64,000 bases of DNA from the NCBI GenBank assembly GCA_023410535.1, contig JAEYPR010000021.1, positions 1 to 64,000 on the forward strand. Direction: 5' to 3'. The translations under genes were made by a program, and so were the position numbers. The first letter of the stretch is position 1. Each line of letters starts with the position of its first letter. Source of the stretch: Bacillota bacterium (lineage in GTDB: Bacteria; Bacillota; UBA4882; UBA8346). Of this stretch, positions 1 through 7,559 are shown one piece after another. Below the pieces are notes generated by a model, which did no database searches, was not told the origin of the DNA, and saw nothing but the letters and a program-made list of their open reading frames with translations.

Positions 1-330
1 CAGGTGCGCAGGGACCGGCAGGAGACCCAGGCCCACAAGGAGTAGCGGGACCGGCGGGAGAGCAAGGCGCAGCCGGAGCTGCAGGTGCGCAGGGACCGGC
101 AGGAGACCCAGGCCCACAAGGAGAAGCGGGACCGGCGGGAGAGCAAGGCGCAGCCGGAGCTGCAGGCGTGCAGGGACCGGCAGGAGACCCAGGCCCACAA
201 GGTGCGCAAGGAGTAGCAGGACCGGCGGGAGCACAAGGGGCGGCTGGACCGGCAGGCGCGCAGGGACCGGCAGGAGACCCAGGCCCGCAAGGTCCGCAAG
301 GGGTAGCGGGTCCGGCGGGAACTCAAGGAT
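1..330 (+). repeat. 81-bp tandem repeats encoding the collagen stalk
   Basis: Bases 1-81 and 82-162 are almost identical 81-bp units (27 codons, nine Gly-X-Y triplets). A third, more diverged copy starts at 163 and the pattern decays towards about 330. Perfect codon phase means unit gain or loss changes stalk length without a frameshift. Confidence 0.85.
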
Positions 331-785
331 CGACCGGACCGACCGGACCGGCGGGAGCCACCGGGCCGGAACGATTGACGGCTTATGCCTATATTTACAA
401 TCTACCGGTTCAAGCCGTCGAATTGGAAGCGGCGGCTACTTTCAGCAACAATGGGGTGATCGTTGGCGACATCACCCATACACCGGGTACCGCTCCCATC
501 ACGCTGGGTAGCGCCGGTGATTATTCAATCTGGTTTTATGTCGCGGCAGGCGGCTCCAATCAATTCGCTTTATACCAAAACGGTGTTCCGGTCGATGGTG
601 GAATCTATGCGACAGAAACCGGTACATCCGCTAATCCAGGCCGGGTGATTATTACGGCGGCGGCCGGTGACGTGCTGACTTTGGTAAATCACACGAGTTT
701 CTCGGAGATGGGCTTACTATCACCGGTGGGAGGAACTCAAATCAATACTAACGCGGCAATTTTGATCGAGCGCATCGGCAGTTGA
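3..785 (+). CDS. Collagen-like repeat protein, BclA-type, 5' truncated by window edge
   Basis: The reading frame is open from base 3, so the start lies outside the window. The GTG at 168 is an internal valine codon and not a start. About 120 visible residues are uninterrupted Gly-X-Y triplets rich in GPAG, GPQG and GAQG, the hallmark of a collagen triple helix. They are followed by a globular C-terminal domain of roughly 135 residues that resembles the TNF/C1q-like head of Bacillus BclA exosporium filament proteins. No membrane segment or sorting signal is visible in this part. By family analogy it would trimerise and sit on the spore or cell surface; the spore location is inference. No clear hairpin terminator follows it. 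Confidence 0.85.
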   Translation, partial: GAQGPAGDPGPQGVAGPAGEQGAAGAAGAQGPAGDPGPQGEAGPAGEQGAAGAAGVQGPAGDPGPQGAQGVAGPAGAQGAAGPAGAQGPAGDPGPQGPQGVAGPAGTQGSTGPTGPAGATGPERLTAYAYIYNLPVQAVELEAAATFSNNGVIVGDITHTPGTAPITLGSAGDYSIWFYVAAGGSNQFALYQNGVPVDGGIYATETGTSANPGRVIITAAAGDVLTLVNHTSFSEMGLLSPVGGTQINTNAAILIERIGS

Positions 786-1026
786 TGCGGAAGCGGTATG
801 GATTGTTGGCGATCCCGAGGATCCGATTTTGACATGAATGCAAAAGCGGATCTTCGATTTGGGTTATAACGGAACGGGAAAGTTTAGGTCAGTCAAGTGG
901 CGGGCTAGCCCGGAAGGTTAATTGTTTCAAGGTTGGATTTTAATCATTTCTTGCTATTTTAACTGATAGACATAATTCAATGTCTAAATTTCACTTGACA
1001 AAAACCGAAAAGAGCGTTAATTTAAT

Positions 1027-1050
1027 ATTTGTTAGGTAAAACTAACAAAT
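1027..1050. promoter_or_regulatory. Palindrome 1 upstream of the nitrogenase-like operon (putative operator)
   Basis: Perfect 9-bp arms ATTTGTTAG and CTAACAAAT flank the spacer GTAAAA. The same GTTAG-CTAAC core recurs at 1115-1130, with dyad centres 84 bp apart, about eight helical turns. A TTGACA hexamer at 995-1000 lies just upstream, but a good -10 at the right spacing is not obvious. The pattern resembles DtxR/MntR-type metalloregulator boxes; that assignment is inference. Confidence 0.6.
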
Positions 1051-1114
1051 AAACCAAAGCCATCTAAAAAAATGCACTGAGTATGATAATTGGGAACTTT
1101 GTTATCGTAAAAAT

Positions 1115-1130
1115 GTTAGTTAAAACTAAC
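1115..1130. promoter_or_regulatory. Palindrome 2 upstream of the nitrogenase-like operon (putative operator)
   Basis: A perfect 16-bp palindrome with arms GTTAGTT and AACTAAC separated by AA, extended by T/A at the outer edge. It shares the core of the 1027-1050 site. A GATAAT hexamer at 1085-1090 lies between the two, so a repressor holding both sites could occlude a promoter there. The rest of 786-1188 is AT-rich and holds no gene that I can see. Confidence 0.6.
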
Positions 1131-1188
1131 AAAATACCAAATTCAGGATGAACCGGGGACACGCTAACGTATCGTAAGAGGAGATCGG

Positions 1189-2499
1189 ATGAGCAGTAAC
1201 TTTTTGAGTATGAGTCTGGCCGAGGCGCAGCAACGTGATTCGTTGCTATGGGGTAAACGCCTCACGGAACATTGCCTGCACTTTTCGCCGCCGAGTCATG
1301 GCGGGTGGGGAATTGTCCGGGTCGGGATGTTGGTGCCGCAATCCGTGATGCTGTTCATCGCTCCGCCGGCTTGTGGCCGACATGGAGCGATCGCCGGGAT
1401 TCAGCAAGGATTCAAGGACCGGCTATTTTACTTATACACCTCCGAAGTGGATCTGGTCACCGGTGAACATCTGGAGCTGGTCTCGGAAGCGGTGGCTGAG
1501 ATTTTTGACACCGCAACGCCGCGCCCGGAAGCGTTGATCATCTGCGTCAGTTGCGTGGATTATCTGTTGGGCTCAGATTTTGAATCCATTGCGCAGGAGC
1601 TGGAGTTAACCCATGGAATTCCGGTCCGGTTAAGTTATATGAACCCGATTGCGATGGACGGCACGACTCCGCCCCAACCCAATATGCAGAAGACGATTTA
1701 TCGTTTTATCACTCCTTCAACCGTCAAAGACCACGGGATCAATCTGATTGGCAATTTTGTTCCGTTGGAACAGCACAGTGAGTTGGGAGCGGTGCTAGCA
1801 CAGGCGGGATACGGCCCGTTACGCCATATCGGCGATTGTAAGACCCTTGTCGACTTGCAAACGATGGCCCGGTCCGGGCATAACTTGTTGCTGCGGCCGG
1901 AAGGACGGTTGGCCGCCGCGATGATGCGTGAAAAACTGGGAATTCCATTTTGCGCTACCCCAGTGGTATATGGTATGGAAGCCATTGCTAAGCAATACCA
2001 ATCAATTGAGGCGTTGCTCGGCAGCCAGTTGGAAACCGAACGTTACCGTTTGGAAGCCTTACAGGCGGTGGCGACGGCACAGGCCCGTTTGGGCCGGTTA
2101 CGACTGGCGGTCAGTTCCACTGCGAACGCCTTGCCGTTTGAGTTAAGCCGCGCGCTTACCGAATATGGCTTTGAGGTGTCCTATATCTTCAGTGACGAGG
2201 TTCTTCCCATGGATACGGTCCATTTAGAGTGGCTGATCCAAAACTCACCGCAAACCCGCGTTTTAACCAACACCCATCCTACGATGCCTGTTTTTGCGGC
2301 GGGAGAACATCCGGTGGATATCACAATTGGCTTCACGGCCGGATATTACTGCAATTGTTCCAGGACCGTGCCGTTGACTTTAGATGTTCAACCGTTTGGC
2401 TATCGCGCCGTCAGGTATTTGCTTAATGCAATGATCGAAGCCTGGGAGAACCCACAGGATCTCCGACAAATGATTTTGGACGCAACGATCGTGATATAA
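1189..2499 (+). CDS. Nitrogenase component 1-like protein (NifD-like subunit)
   Basis: A 436-residue member of the oxidoreductase/nitrogenase component 1 family (PF00148). Candidate iron-sulfur ligands are Cys62 in PPACGRHG, at the position of the first P-cluster cysteine, and Cys119/Cys122 in CVSCVDYLLGSD, at the position of the later NifD cysteine. The segment TSEVDLVTGEHLEL matches the family's conserved strand after the first cysteine. No convincing equivalent of the FeMo-cofactor Cys/His pair was found, so dinitrogen reduction is unlikely. The start has a good ribosome binding site (AGAGGAG). It is first in an operon with a NifK-like protein 9 bp downstream, an ABC importer and a NifH-like protein. 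It is distinct from the usual BchN/BchB or CfbD contexts; the substrate is unknown. Confidence 0.8.
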   Translation: MSSNFLSMSLAEAQQRDSLLWGKRLTEHCLHFSPPSHGGWGIVRVGMLVPQSVMLFIAPPACGRHGAIAGIQQGFKDRLFYLYTSEVDLVTGEHLELVSEAVAEIFDTATPRPEALIICVSCVDYLLGSDFESIAQELELTHGIPVRLSYMNPIAMDGTTPPQPNMQKTIYRFITPSTVKDHGINLIGNFVPLEQHSELGAVLAQAGYGPLRHIGDCKTLVDLQTMARSGHNLLLRPEGRLAAAMMREKLGIPFCATPVVYGMEAIAKQYQSIEALLGSQLETERYRLEALQAVATAQARLGRLRLAVSSTANALPFELSRALTEYGFEVSYIFSDEVLPMDTVHLEWLIQNSPQTRVLTNTHPTMPVFAAGEHPVDITIGFTAGYYCNCSRTVPLTLDVQPFGYRAVRYLLNAMIEAWENPQDLRQMILDATIVI

Positions 2500-2508
2500 G
2501 GAGAAGAA

Positions 2509-3696
2509 ATGAAACGACTGTTCAAAAAGTTACCGCCGTTTGCGCCTGATTATTCCGGTGTTTGCTCTGCGCTTTTTGAGTTGGGCGGGTTGGCTGTAAT
2601 TTTGGACGCTTCCGGTTGCACCGGTAATTATACCGGATACGACGAACCGCGCTGGTATGACGGGACGGGTAACGTATTGTGCTCCAGTTTGCGGGAGTTG
2701 GATGCGGTGCTGGGCGATGAAACGAAACTGATCCAAAAGATCCAGGCGTATCTTGGGGAACAATCCCCGCAATTCATTGCGCTGCTGGGTAGTCCCGCCC
2801 CGATGGTGATCGGAATGGATTATCAGGCCGTCGCGAATGAAGTGGGACAATACTTTGGATTGCCGACGTTCTCCTTTGACACCAGCGGAATGTACACCTA
2901 TGAACGAGGAGCGTCCCAGGGGTTTTTGGAGATCGCCAAACGTTTTGTCAAACCGCCGTCGCAAAAACGGGCACGCGGGATAAATATCCTGGGGGCTACA
3001 CCACTCGATCTAAGTGCCGCGAATGTAGCGATGCTTCGCCAGTTGTTAGAAAGGGAGGATATTGAGGTCGTTTCCTGTTGGTCAATGGGATCCTATCTTG
3101 AGACGCTTAGTTATGCGGCGGAAGCCAGTGTAAATCTGGTAGTATCAAGCACCGGCTTGGCAACAGCCCGTTATCTGGAAAATTGCTGGGGAATTCCGTA
3201 TCAGGCGGGTCTTCCGGTGGGTCGGACCGGCCTCCGTTGGTTGAAACAAATCCAGAACGGGTTGGACGCTGGATTGCTAAACTTCGGCGCGGAACTGGTT
3301 TTTCCAACCCATTCGACGCAGGCGCTGGTCATCGGAGAGCAGCTTTCCGCGAATTCAATTCGCCATTGTTTACAAGCCGATTTGGGTTTTGGACAGGTTG
3401 ATGTGGCATCGTATTTTCAGCTGGATCCGGTGCATCTGACAGCCGGCGACCGTCAGTTGGAAGAGGAGGCGGATTTGACCGTACTGACCAAAGCCAAGGA
3501 ATATGACTTGATCATTGGCGACCCGCTTTTCAAACCGCTGACGGTGCAACCGGACTCCGGCGTCTATCTTGGACTGCCGCATTATGCGGTCTCCAGTAAG
3601 ATTTACCGGACCGATCACCGGGTATTCCTGGGAGAGCCGGGACTGGAGCTATTGGCCTCAGCCCTGAATCGTTTGGCTTCGATAAAGGATGAATAA
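2509..3696 (+). CDS. Nitrogenase component 1-like protein (NifK-like subunit)
   Basis: A 395-residue second component 1 paralogue. Cys19, Cys37 (in DASGCTGN) and Cys58 are spaced like N-terminal cluster ligands. The later ligand region reads LLGSPAPMVIG with no cysteine where NifK has one. It probably forms a heterodimer or heterotetramer with the preceding protein and accepts electrons from the NifH-like protein encoded at 6717. It starts 9 bp after the previous stop behind AAGGAGAAG, so translation is likely coupled. It is shorter than true NifK (about 520 residues), in line with reductase-like family members. A scaffold role like NifEN is an alternative, but no catalytic nifDK is present here. 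Confidence 0.78.
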   Translation: MKRLFKKLPPFAPDYSGVCSALFELGGLAVILDASGCTGNYTGYDEPRWYDGTGNVLCSSLRELDAVLGDETKLIQKIQAYLGEQSPQFIALLGSPAPMVIGMDYQAVANEVGQYFGLPTFSFDTSGMYTYERGASQGFLEIAKRFVKPPSQKRARGINILGATPLDLSAANVAMLRQLLEREDIEVVSCWSMGSYLETLSYAAEASVNLVVSSTGLATARYLENCWGIPYQAGLPVGRTGLRWLKQIQNGLDAGLLNFGAELVFPTHSTQALVIGEQLSANSIRHCLQADLGFGQVDVASYFQLDPVHLTAGDRQLEEEADLTVLTKAKEYDLIIGDPLFKPLTVQPDSGVYLGLPHYAVSSKIYRTDHRVFLGEPGLELLASALNRLASIKDE

Positions 3697-3720
3697 AAAA
3701 CAATTCAAAGGATGTGACAG

Positions 3721-4848
3721 ATGATGAAGGGAAAGATCAAACAACGCATTGTAATGTTTTTATTCGTAACAGCCCTAATTGCCACGGTTATCAGCGGCAT
3801 GCCAGCCAATCAAACGCTGGCGCAAACCGCTAAAACCCGGACTGTAACTGATCAAAATGGGCGTACCGTAAAGATTCCGGCCCAAGTCAAACGGGTCGTG
3901 GTAACGACAATTTGGCCGTTGCCGTCAGTCTTTATGATGGTCGACGGTTCGGCCAAAAAGTTGGTGGGAATTCCACCGGCGTCGCGGAGCGCAGCGGAAG
4001 TTTCGATGCTGGCGACCATGACTCCGGAAATTTTAAAGGCGGAGACCGGTTTTGTCAACAATACCGATGTGAACCTGGAAGAATTGATGAAACTCCGTCC
4101 GGATGTCGTATTGTATCGAGCCGAAAACACTCCGGAACAAATAAAACTGGAGAAGACCGGCATACCGGCGGTGGCATTCAAAACCGCGTCCATTGCCGAC
4201 GCCAACGCCATTGAAAATGTATACACCTGGATGAAACTGTTGGGTCAGATTGTGGGAAAAGAATCCAAAGCCGAGCTGTTTAAGAAGTATGCGCAGGATG
4301 CGTTGGAACAAGTACAGGCACGCACCCGCAATCTTCCGACGGAGAAAAAGCCGCGCGCCTTGTTTTTGTTCCGTCATAATGAAAAGGAGATCATCGTACC
4401 GGGAACGGGGCATTTTGGTCAATTTTGGCTGACGGCCACCGGCGCGATTAATTGCGCTGCCGAATTAAAAGGGACCCCGGTCGTGAACATGGAACAAATC
4501 TACCGTTGGGATCCGGATATCATTTACATTACCAACTTTACCGAAACCTTGCCGCAGGACTTATTGGAAAATAAGGTCAACGGGCAAGACTGGAGCCGGG
4601 TCAAAGCGGTAAAAAACCGGCGCGTCTATAAAGTTCCGTTGGGAATTTACCGTTGGTACCCGCCGAGCACCGATGCGCCATTGATGTTAAAATGGTTAGC
4701 CCAAAAAAACCATCCGGAACTATTTAAGGACTTTTCGATCGAAAAAGCGCTACGCGACTATTACAAGCAATTCTATCGTTACCAATTGAACGAACGCGAG
4801 ATTCAAAAGATCCTGAACCCGCCGCGCGAGGCTGCCAAGGATGCGTAA
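3721..4848 (+). CDS. ABC importer substrate-binding protein, FecB/BtuF type
   Basis: A 375-residue exported binding protein. A signal peptide (positively charged start, hydrophobic segment at about 8-25, LAQ at about 35) leads into a TroA/FecB-type fold beginning RTVTDQNGRTVKIP, typical of proteins binding siderophores, haem, cobalamin or metal chelates. There is no lipobox cysteine, so it may be anchored differently or be free. It lies inside the nitrogenase-like operon and its end overlaps the permease start by 8 bp. The context suggests that it supplies the metal, cofactor or substrate used by the reductase; which ligand cannot be told from sequence. Confidence 0.85.
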   Translation: MMKGKIKQRIVMFLFVTALIATVISGMPANQTLAQTAKTRTVTDQNGRTVKIPAQVKRVVVTTIWPLPSVFMMVDGSAKKLVGIPPASRSAAEVSMLATMTPEILKAETGFVNNTDVNLEELMKLRPDVVLYRAENTPEQIKLEKTGIPAVAFKTASIADANAIENVYTWMKLLGQIVGKESKAELFKKYAQDALEQVQARTRNLPTEKKPRALFLFRHNEKEIIVPGTGHFGQFWLTATGAINCAAELKGTPVVNMEQIYRWDPDIIYITNFTETLPQDLLENKVNGQDWSRVKAVKNRRVYKVPLGIYRWYPPSTDAPLMLKWLAQKNHPELFKDFSIEKALRDYYKQFYRYQLNEREIQKILNPPREAAKDA

Positions 4849-5905
4849 TCTGTCAAGACAAACCAAGGTGGACCTAACCGGCGTTAAACGGAAGCGCACC
4901 GCTTGGAAATGGACCTGCGTCGTGTTGTTACCGATCATTTGTTTGCTGTTCGCCTTGGCGGTGGGCCGTTATTATGTGCCGGTCGGAACGGTGATCCGGA
5001 TTTTAGAATCGTATCTGCTGCCCGTAGACGCCACCTGGAGCGAAATGGATTACTCGGTAATCACCCAAGTCCGGTTGCCCCGGGTGCTGCTGGCGATGTT
5101 GGTGGGGGCGGCGTTGTCGATCGCCGGCGCCGCATTTCAAGGCATATTTGGGAATCCGCTGGCCAGCCCCGATGCCTTGGGAGTCTCTTCCGGCACCGGG
5201 TTTGGAGCGGCCTTGGCGTTGTTGCTGTTCAACCAGAACATGGTGGCGGTGCAAGCAATGGCGTTGATTTTCGGCCTTGCCGCCATTGCCGTTACCTTCC
5301 TGATCAGTCGGATCCGGAAAGGCGAACAACTTTTAATGCTGATCCTTTCCGGCGTGGTTGTCTCGGCTTTTTTTCAAGCCTTGATCTCCTTGGTGAAATA
5401 CGTCGCCGATCCCGAGTCCAAACTGCCAACCATCACTTATTGGCTGATGGGCAGTCTCTCGGCCGCTTCCTACCGTGACCTGGGAATCGCCGCAATCACA
5501 ATTAGTATCGGTTCGCTGGTGCTGTTGTTATTGCGGTGGCGGATCAACCTGCTTTCGCTCCACGAAGACGAGGCCAAAAGCATGGGTGTCAATGTTACCG
5601 CGTTACGCTGGTCGGTCATTGGCGCTTCCACCCTGGTTACGGCAGCTACCGTCGCCACTTGCGGGTTTGTCGGTTGGGTCGGATTGGTCATCCCCCATGC
5701 CGTCCGGATGTTGGTCGGAAGCAATTACCAAGCGATCCTGCCGGCGTCGATGTCACTGGGAGCAGTGTATATGGTGTTGATTGATTTGATCGCCCGGACT
5801 GCGACGGCATCGGAAATTCCACTGTCGATTCTGACGGCTGTCGCCGGCGCGCCCTTCTTTGTCTATCTGTTGCGTAAAACGGGAGGGGGTTTCGGCAAAT
5901 GCTGA
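4841..5905 (+). CDS. ABC importer permease, FecCD/BtuC family
   Basis: A 354-residue polytopic protein with about ten hydrophobic segments. It has FecCD hallmarks such as RLPRVLLAMLVGAALSIAGA near the N-terminus and GFVGWVGLVIPHAVRMLVG towards the end, the latter covering the coupling helix that docks the ATPase. It overlaps the binding protein by 8 bp and the ATPase by 7 bp, so the three are translationally coupled. The family builds homodimeric channels for iron-siderophores, haem and vitamin B12. Confidence 0.9.
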   Translation: MRNLSRQTKVDLTGVKRKRTAWKWTCVVLLPIICLLFALAVGRYYVPVGTVIRILESYLLPVDATWSEMDYSVITQVRLPRVLLAMLVGAALSIAGAAFQGIFGNPLASPDALGVSSGTGFGAALALLLFNQNMVAVQAMALIFGLAAIAVTFLISRIRKGEQLLMLILSGVVVSAFFQALISLVKYVADPESKLPTITYWLMGSLSAASYRDLGIAAITISIGSLVLLLLRWRINLLSLHEDEAKSMGVNVTALRWSVIGASTLVTAATVATCGFVGWVGLVIPHAVRMLVGSNYQAILPASMSLGAVYMVLIDLIARTATASEIPLSILTAVAGAPFFVYLLRKTGGGFGKC

Positions 5906-6720
5906 CAGTGCAGAACGGCGTATTTGGCTACGACCGGGCCCGGCCAATATTAAACGGGATTCATCTCTCATTGGCCGAGGGACGGATCTTGACCGTCCTC
6001 GGGCCCAATGGCGCCGGTAAAACAACGTTGTTAAAATGTATGGTTGGGCTGTTAAAATGGCAAAGCGGCCGGAGTTTGTTGGGAGAACGGCCGGTTTCGG
6101 CAATTCCGGCCACGGAATTTTGGAAACAAGTCAGTTATGTTCCGCAGGCGAAAAGCTTTGCAGTACCGTATACCGTCCTGGAGATGGTGGTGATGGGCCG
6201 GGCGCCTTACATCGGGCTATTCGCGGCGCCAAGCCGGAAGGATTATCAACTGGCCCGGGAAACCTTAGCGAGCTTGGGAATCGACCACCTATGCAACCAG
6301 CCTTGTTCCCGGATCAGCGGCGGGGAATTGCAATTGGCCTTGATTGCCCGAGCGTTGGTCGCCGGACCGCGTTTGGTAATCCTCGACGAACCCGAGTCGC
6401 ACTTGGATTTCCGGAATCAACTGTTGGTCTTGGAGAAGTTGAAATGGATCGCCACCCAAAAAGGGATCGGTTGTGTGCTCAACACCCATTATCCCGATAA
6501 CGCGCTGCGAATCTCCGATATGACATTGTTATTGGGGCGGGGGAAGGGGTTTGTCTATGGAGTGACACGAGAGGTTATCAATGAGAGCAATCTCCGGGAC
6601 TATTTTGGCGTTCGGGTGCGGATTGTGCCTATCCAAGACGGGGAGCGTCACTACCACACCATCTGTCCGGTGGAACTGGCTGATCCGGCTTGTTGCCATC
6701 CGATGAAGGAGGAAGCATGA
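5899..6720 (+). CDS. ABC importer ATPase, FecE/BtuD family
   Basis: A 273-residue ATPase with Walker A GPNGAGKTT at about residues 35-43, signature ISGGELQLALIARAL and Walker B LVILDEPESHLD. It completes the FecBCD-type importer with the two preceding genes. Its final 40 residues extend beyond the core domain and contain His/Cys pairs (ERHYHT, DPACCHP). Such residues could bind a metal or cluster, but this is only suggestive. Its TGA overlaps the ATG of the NifH-like gene in an ATGA arrangement, tying importer and reductase to one transcript. Confidence 0.9.
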   Translation: MLTVQNGVFGYDRARPILNGIHLSLAEGRILTVLGPNGAGKTTLLKCMVGLLKWQSGRSLLGERPVSAIPATEFWKQVSYVPQAKSFAVPYTVLEMVVMGRAPYIGLFAAPSRKDYQLARETLASLGIDHLCNQPCSRISGGELQLALIARALVAGPRLVILDEPESHLDFRNQLLVLEKLKWIATQKGIGCVLNTHYPDNALRISDMTLLLGRGKGFVYGVTREVINESNLRDYFGVRVRIVPIQDGERHYHTICPVELADPACCHPMKEEA

Positions 6721-7484
6721 AAAAGATCGCGGTTTACGGTAAAGGCGGCATTGGCAAATCCACGACGGTTTCCAATCTGTCCGCCGCCTTATCGCTTAAA
6801 GGGTTAAAAGTAATGCAGATTGGTTGCGATCCCAAAGCCGATTCTACCAAAAACCTGATGAAAGGCCAAAATATCCCGACCGTACTGGATAGTATCAAAC
6901 GAAAGAAAAACGAGTTGGCCTTGGAGGATATCGTTTTTGAAGGATTTAACGGCGTGCTCTGTGTCGAAGCGGGCGGACCGACGCCCGGGATCGGCTGCGC
7001 CGGGCGGGGCATCATCACCGCGTTTGAGAAACTCCAGGAGTTGCAGGCGTTTGAACATTACCGGCCGGATATCGTCCTCTACGACGTCCTAGGCGATGTG
7101 GTCTGTGGCGGATTTGCCATGCCGATCCGGGATGGTTATGCTGAAGCGGTTTATATTGTCACCTCCGGCGAAATGATGTCGCTTTACGCGGCCAGTAATA
7201 TCTCTTGCGCGATTAATCAGTTTCGAAGCCGCGGTTATGCCTGTCTTCAAGGGTTGATCCTGAATGCGAAAGGGATTGCCGATGAGGTTGAATTGGTAAC
7301 GAAAGTGGCGACGGAGATTAACACGCAGATTGTACACTACATTCCCCGGGATAGCGCGGTGCAACGGGCCGAAAACCAGGGTTGTACCGTTATCGAGGCT
7401 GAGCCCGATTGTGCAATGAGCGGAATCTACCGGGCTTTGGCGGAACAGATTATGGGTGAACGGGGAATTTCAGCGGCAGGGTAG
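6717..7484 (+). CDS. NifH-like Fe protein (dinitrogenase reductase family)
   Basis: A 255-residue NifH/BchL/CfbC-family ATPase. The P-loop GKGGIGKS is at residues 9-16. Cys94 (CAGRG) and Cys130 (VVCGGFAMP) match the two cysteines per subunit that hold the bridging 4Fe-4S cluster, and Arg97 matches the NifH ADP-ribosylation arginine. It should deliver single electrons, coupled to ATP hydrolysis, to the component 1-like pair. The start at 6717 follows AAGGAGG with ideal spacing; an upstream in-frame codon at 6690 lies inside the ATPase gene. It is last in the operon, whereas nif operons usually place nifH first. Confidence 0.88.
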   Translation: MKKIAVYGKGGIGKSTTVSNLSAALSLKGLKVMQIGCDPKADSTKNLMKGQNIPTVLDSIKRKKNELALEDIVFEGFNGVLCVEAGGPTPGIGCAGRGIITAFEKLQELQAFEHYRPDIVLYDVLGDVVCGGFAMPIRDGYAEAVYIVTSGEMMSLYAASNISCAINQFRSRGYACLQGLILNAKGIADEVELVTKVATEINTQIVHYIPRDSAVQRAENQGCTVIEAEPDCAMSGIYRALAEQIMGERGISAAG

Positions 7485-7502
7485 ATATGGAAAAAAATAA
7501 GC

Positions 7503-7536
7503 AAACCCCGAACGATCGTCTCGTCCGGGGTTTTTT
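7503..7536 (+). terminator. Rho-independent terminator of the nitrogenase-like operon
   Basis: Arms AAACCCCG and CGGGGTTT with an additional inner pairing ACGA/TCGT, followed by a run of T. It lies between convergent genes and could also act on ileS from the other side. Confidence 0.85.
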
Positions 7537-7559
7537 AATGACTGATTCAGGTCACACCA

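Noticed and set aside
1..330. Non-coding minisatellite
   Set aside because: The 81-bp units keep a perfect Gly-X-Y reading frame and lead into a folded C-terminal domain.
1189..7484. Genuine nitrogen-fixation (nif) operon
   Set aside because: Component 1 proteins are short, lack the full ligand set, and nifE, nifN, nifB and nifV are missing from the neighbourhood.
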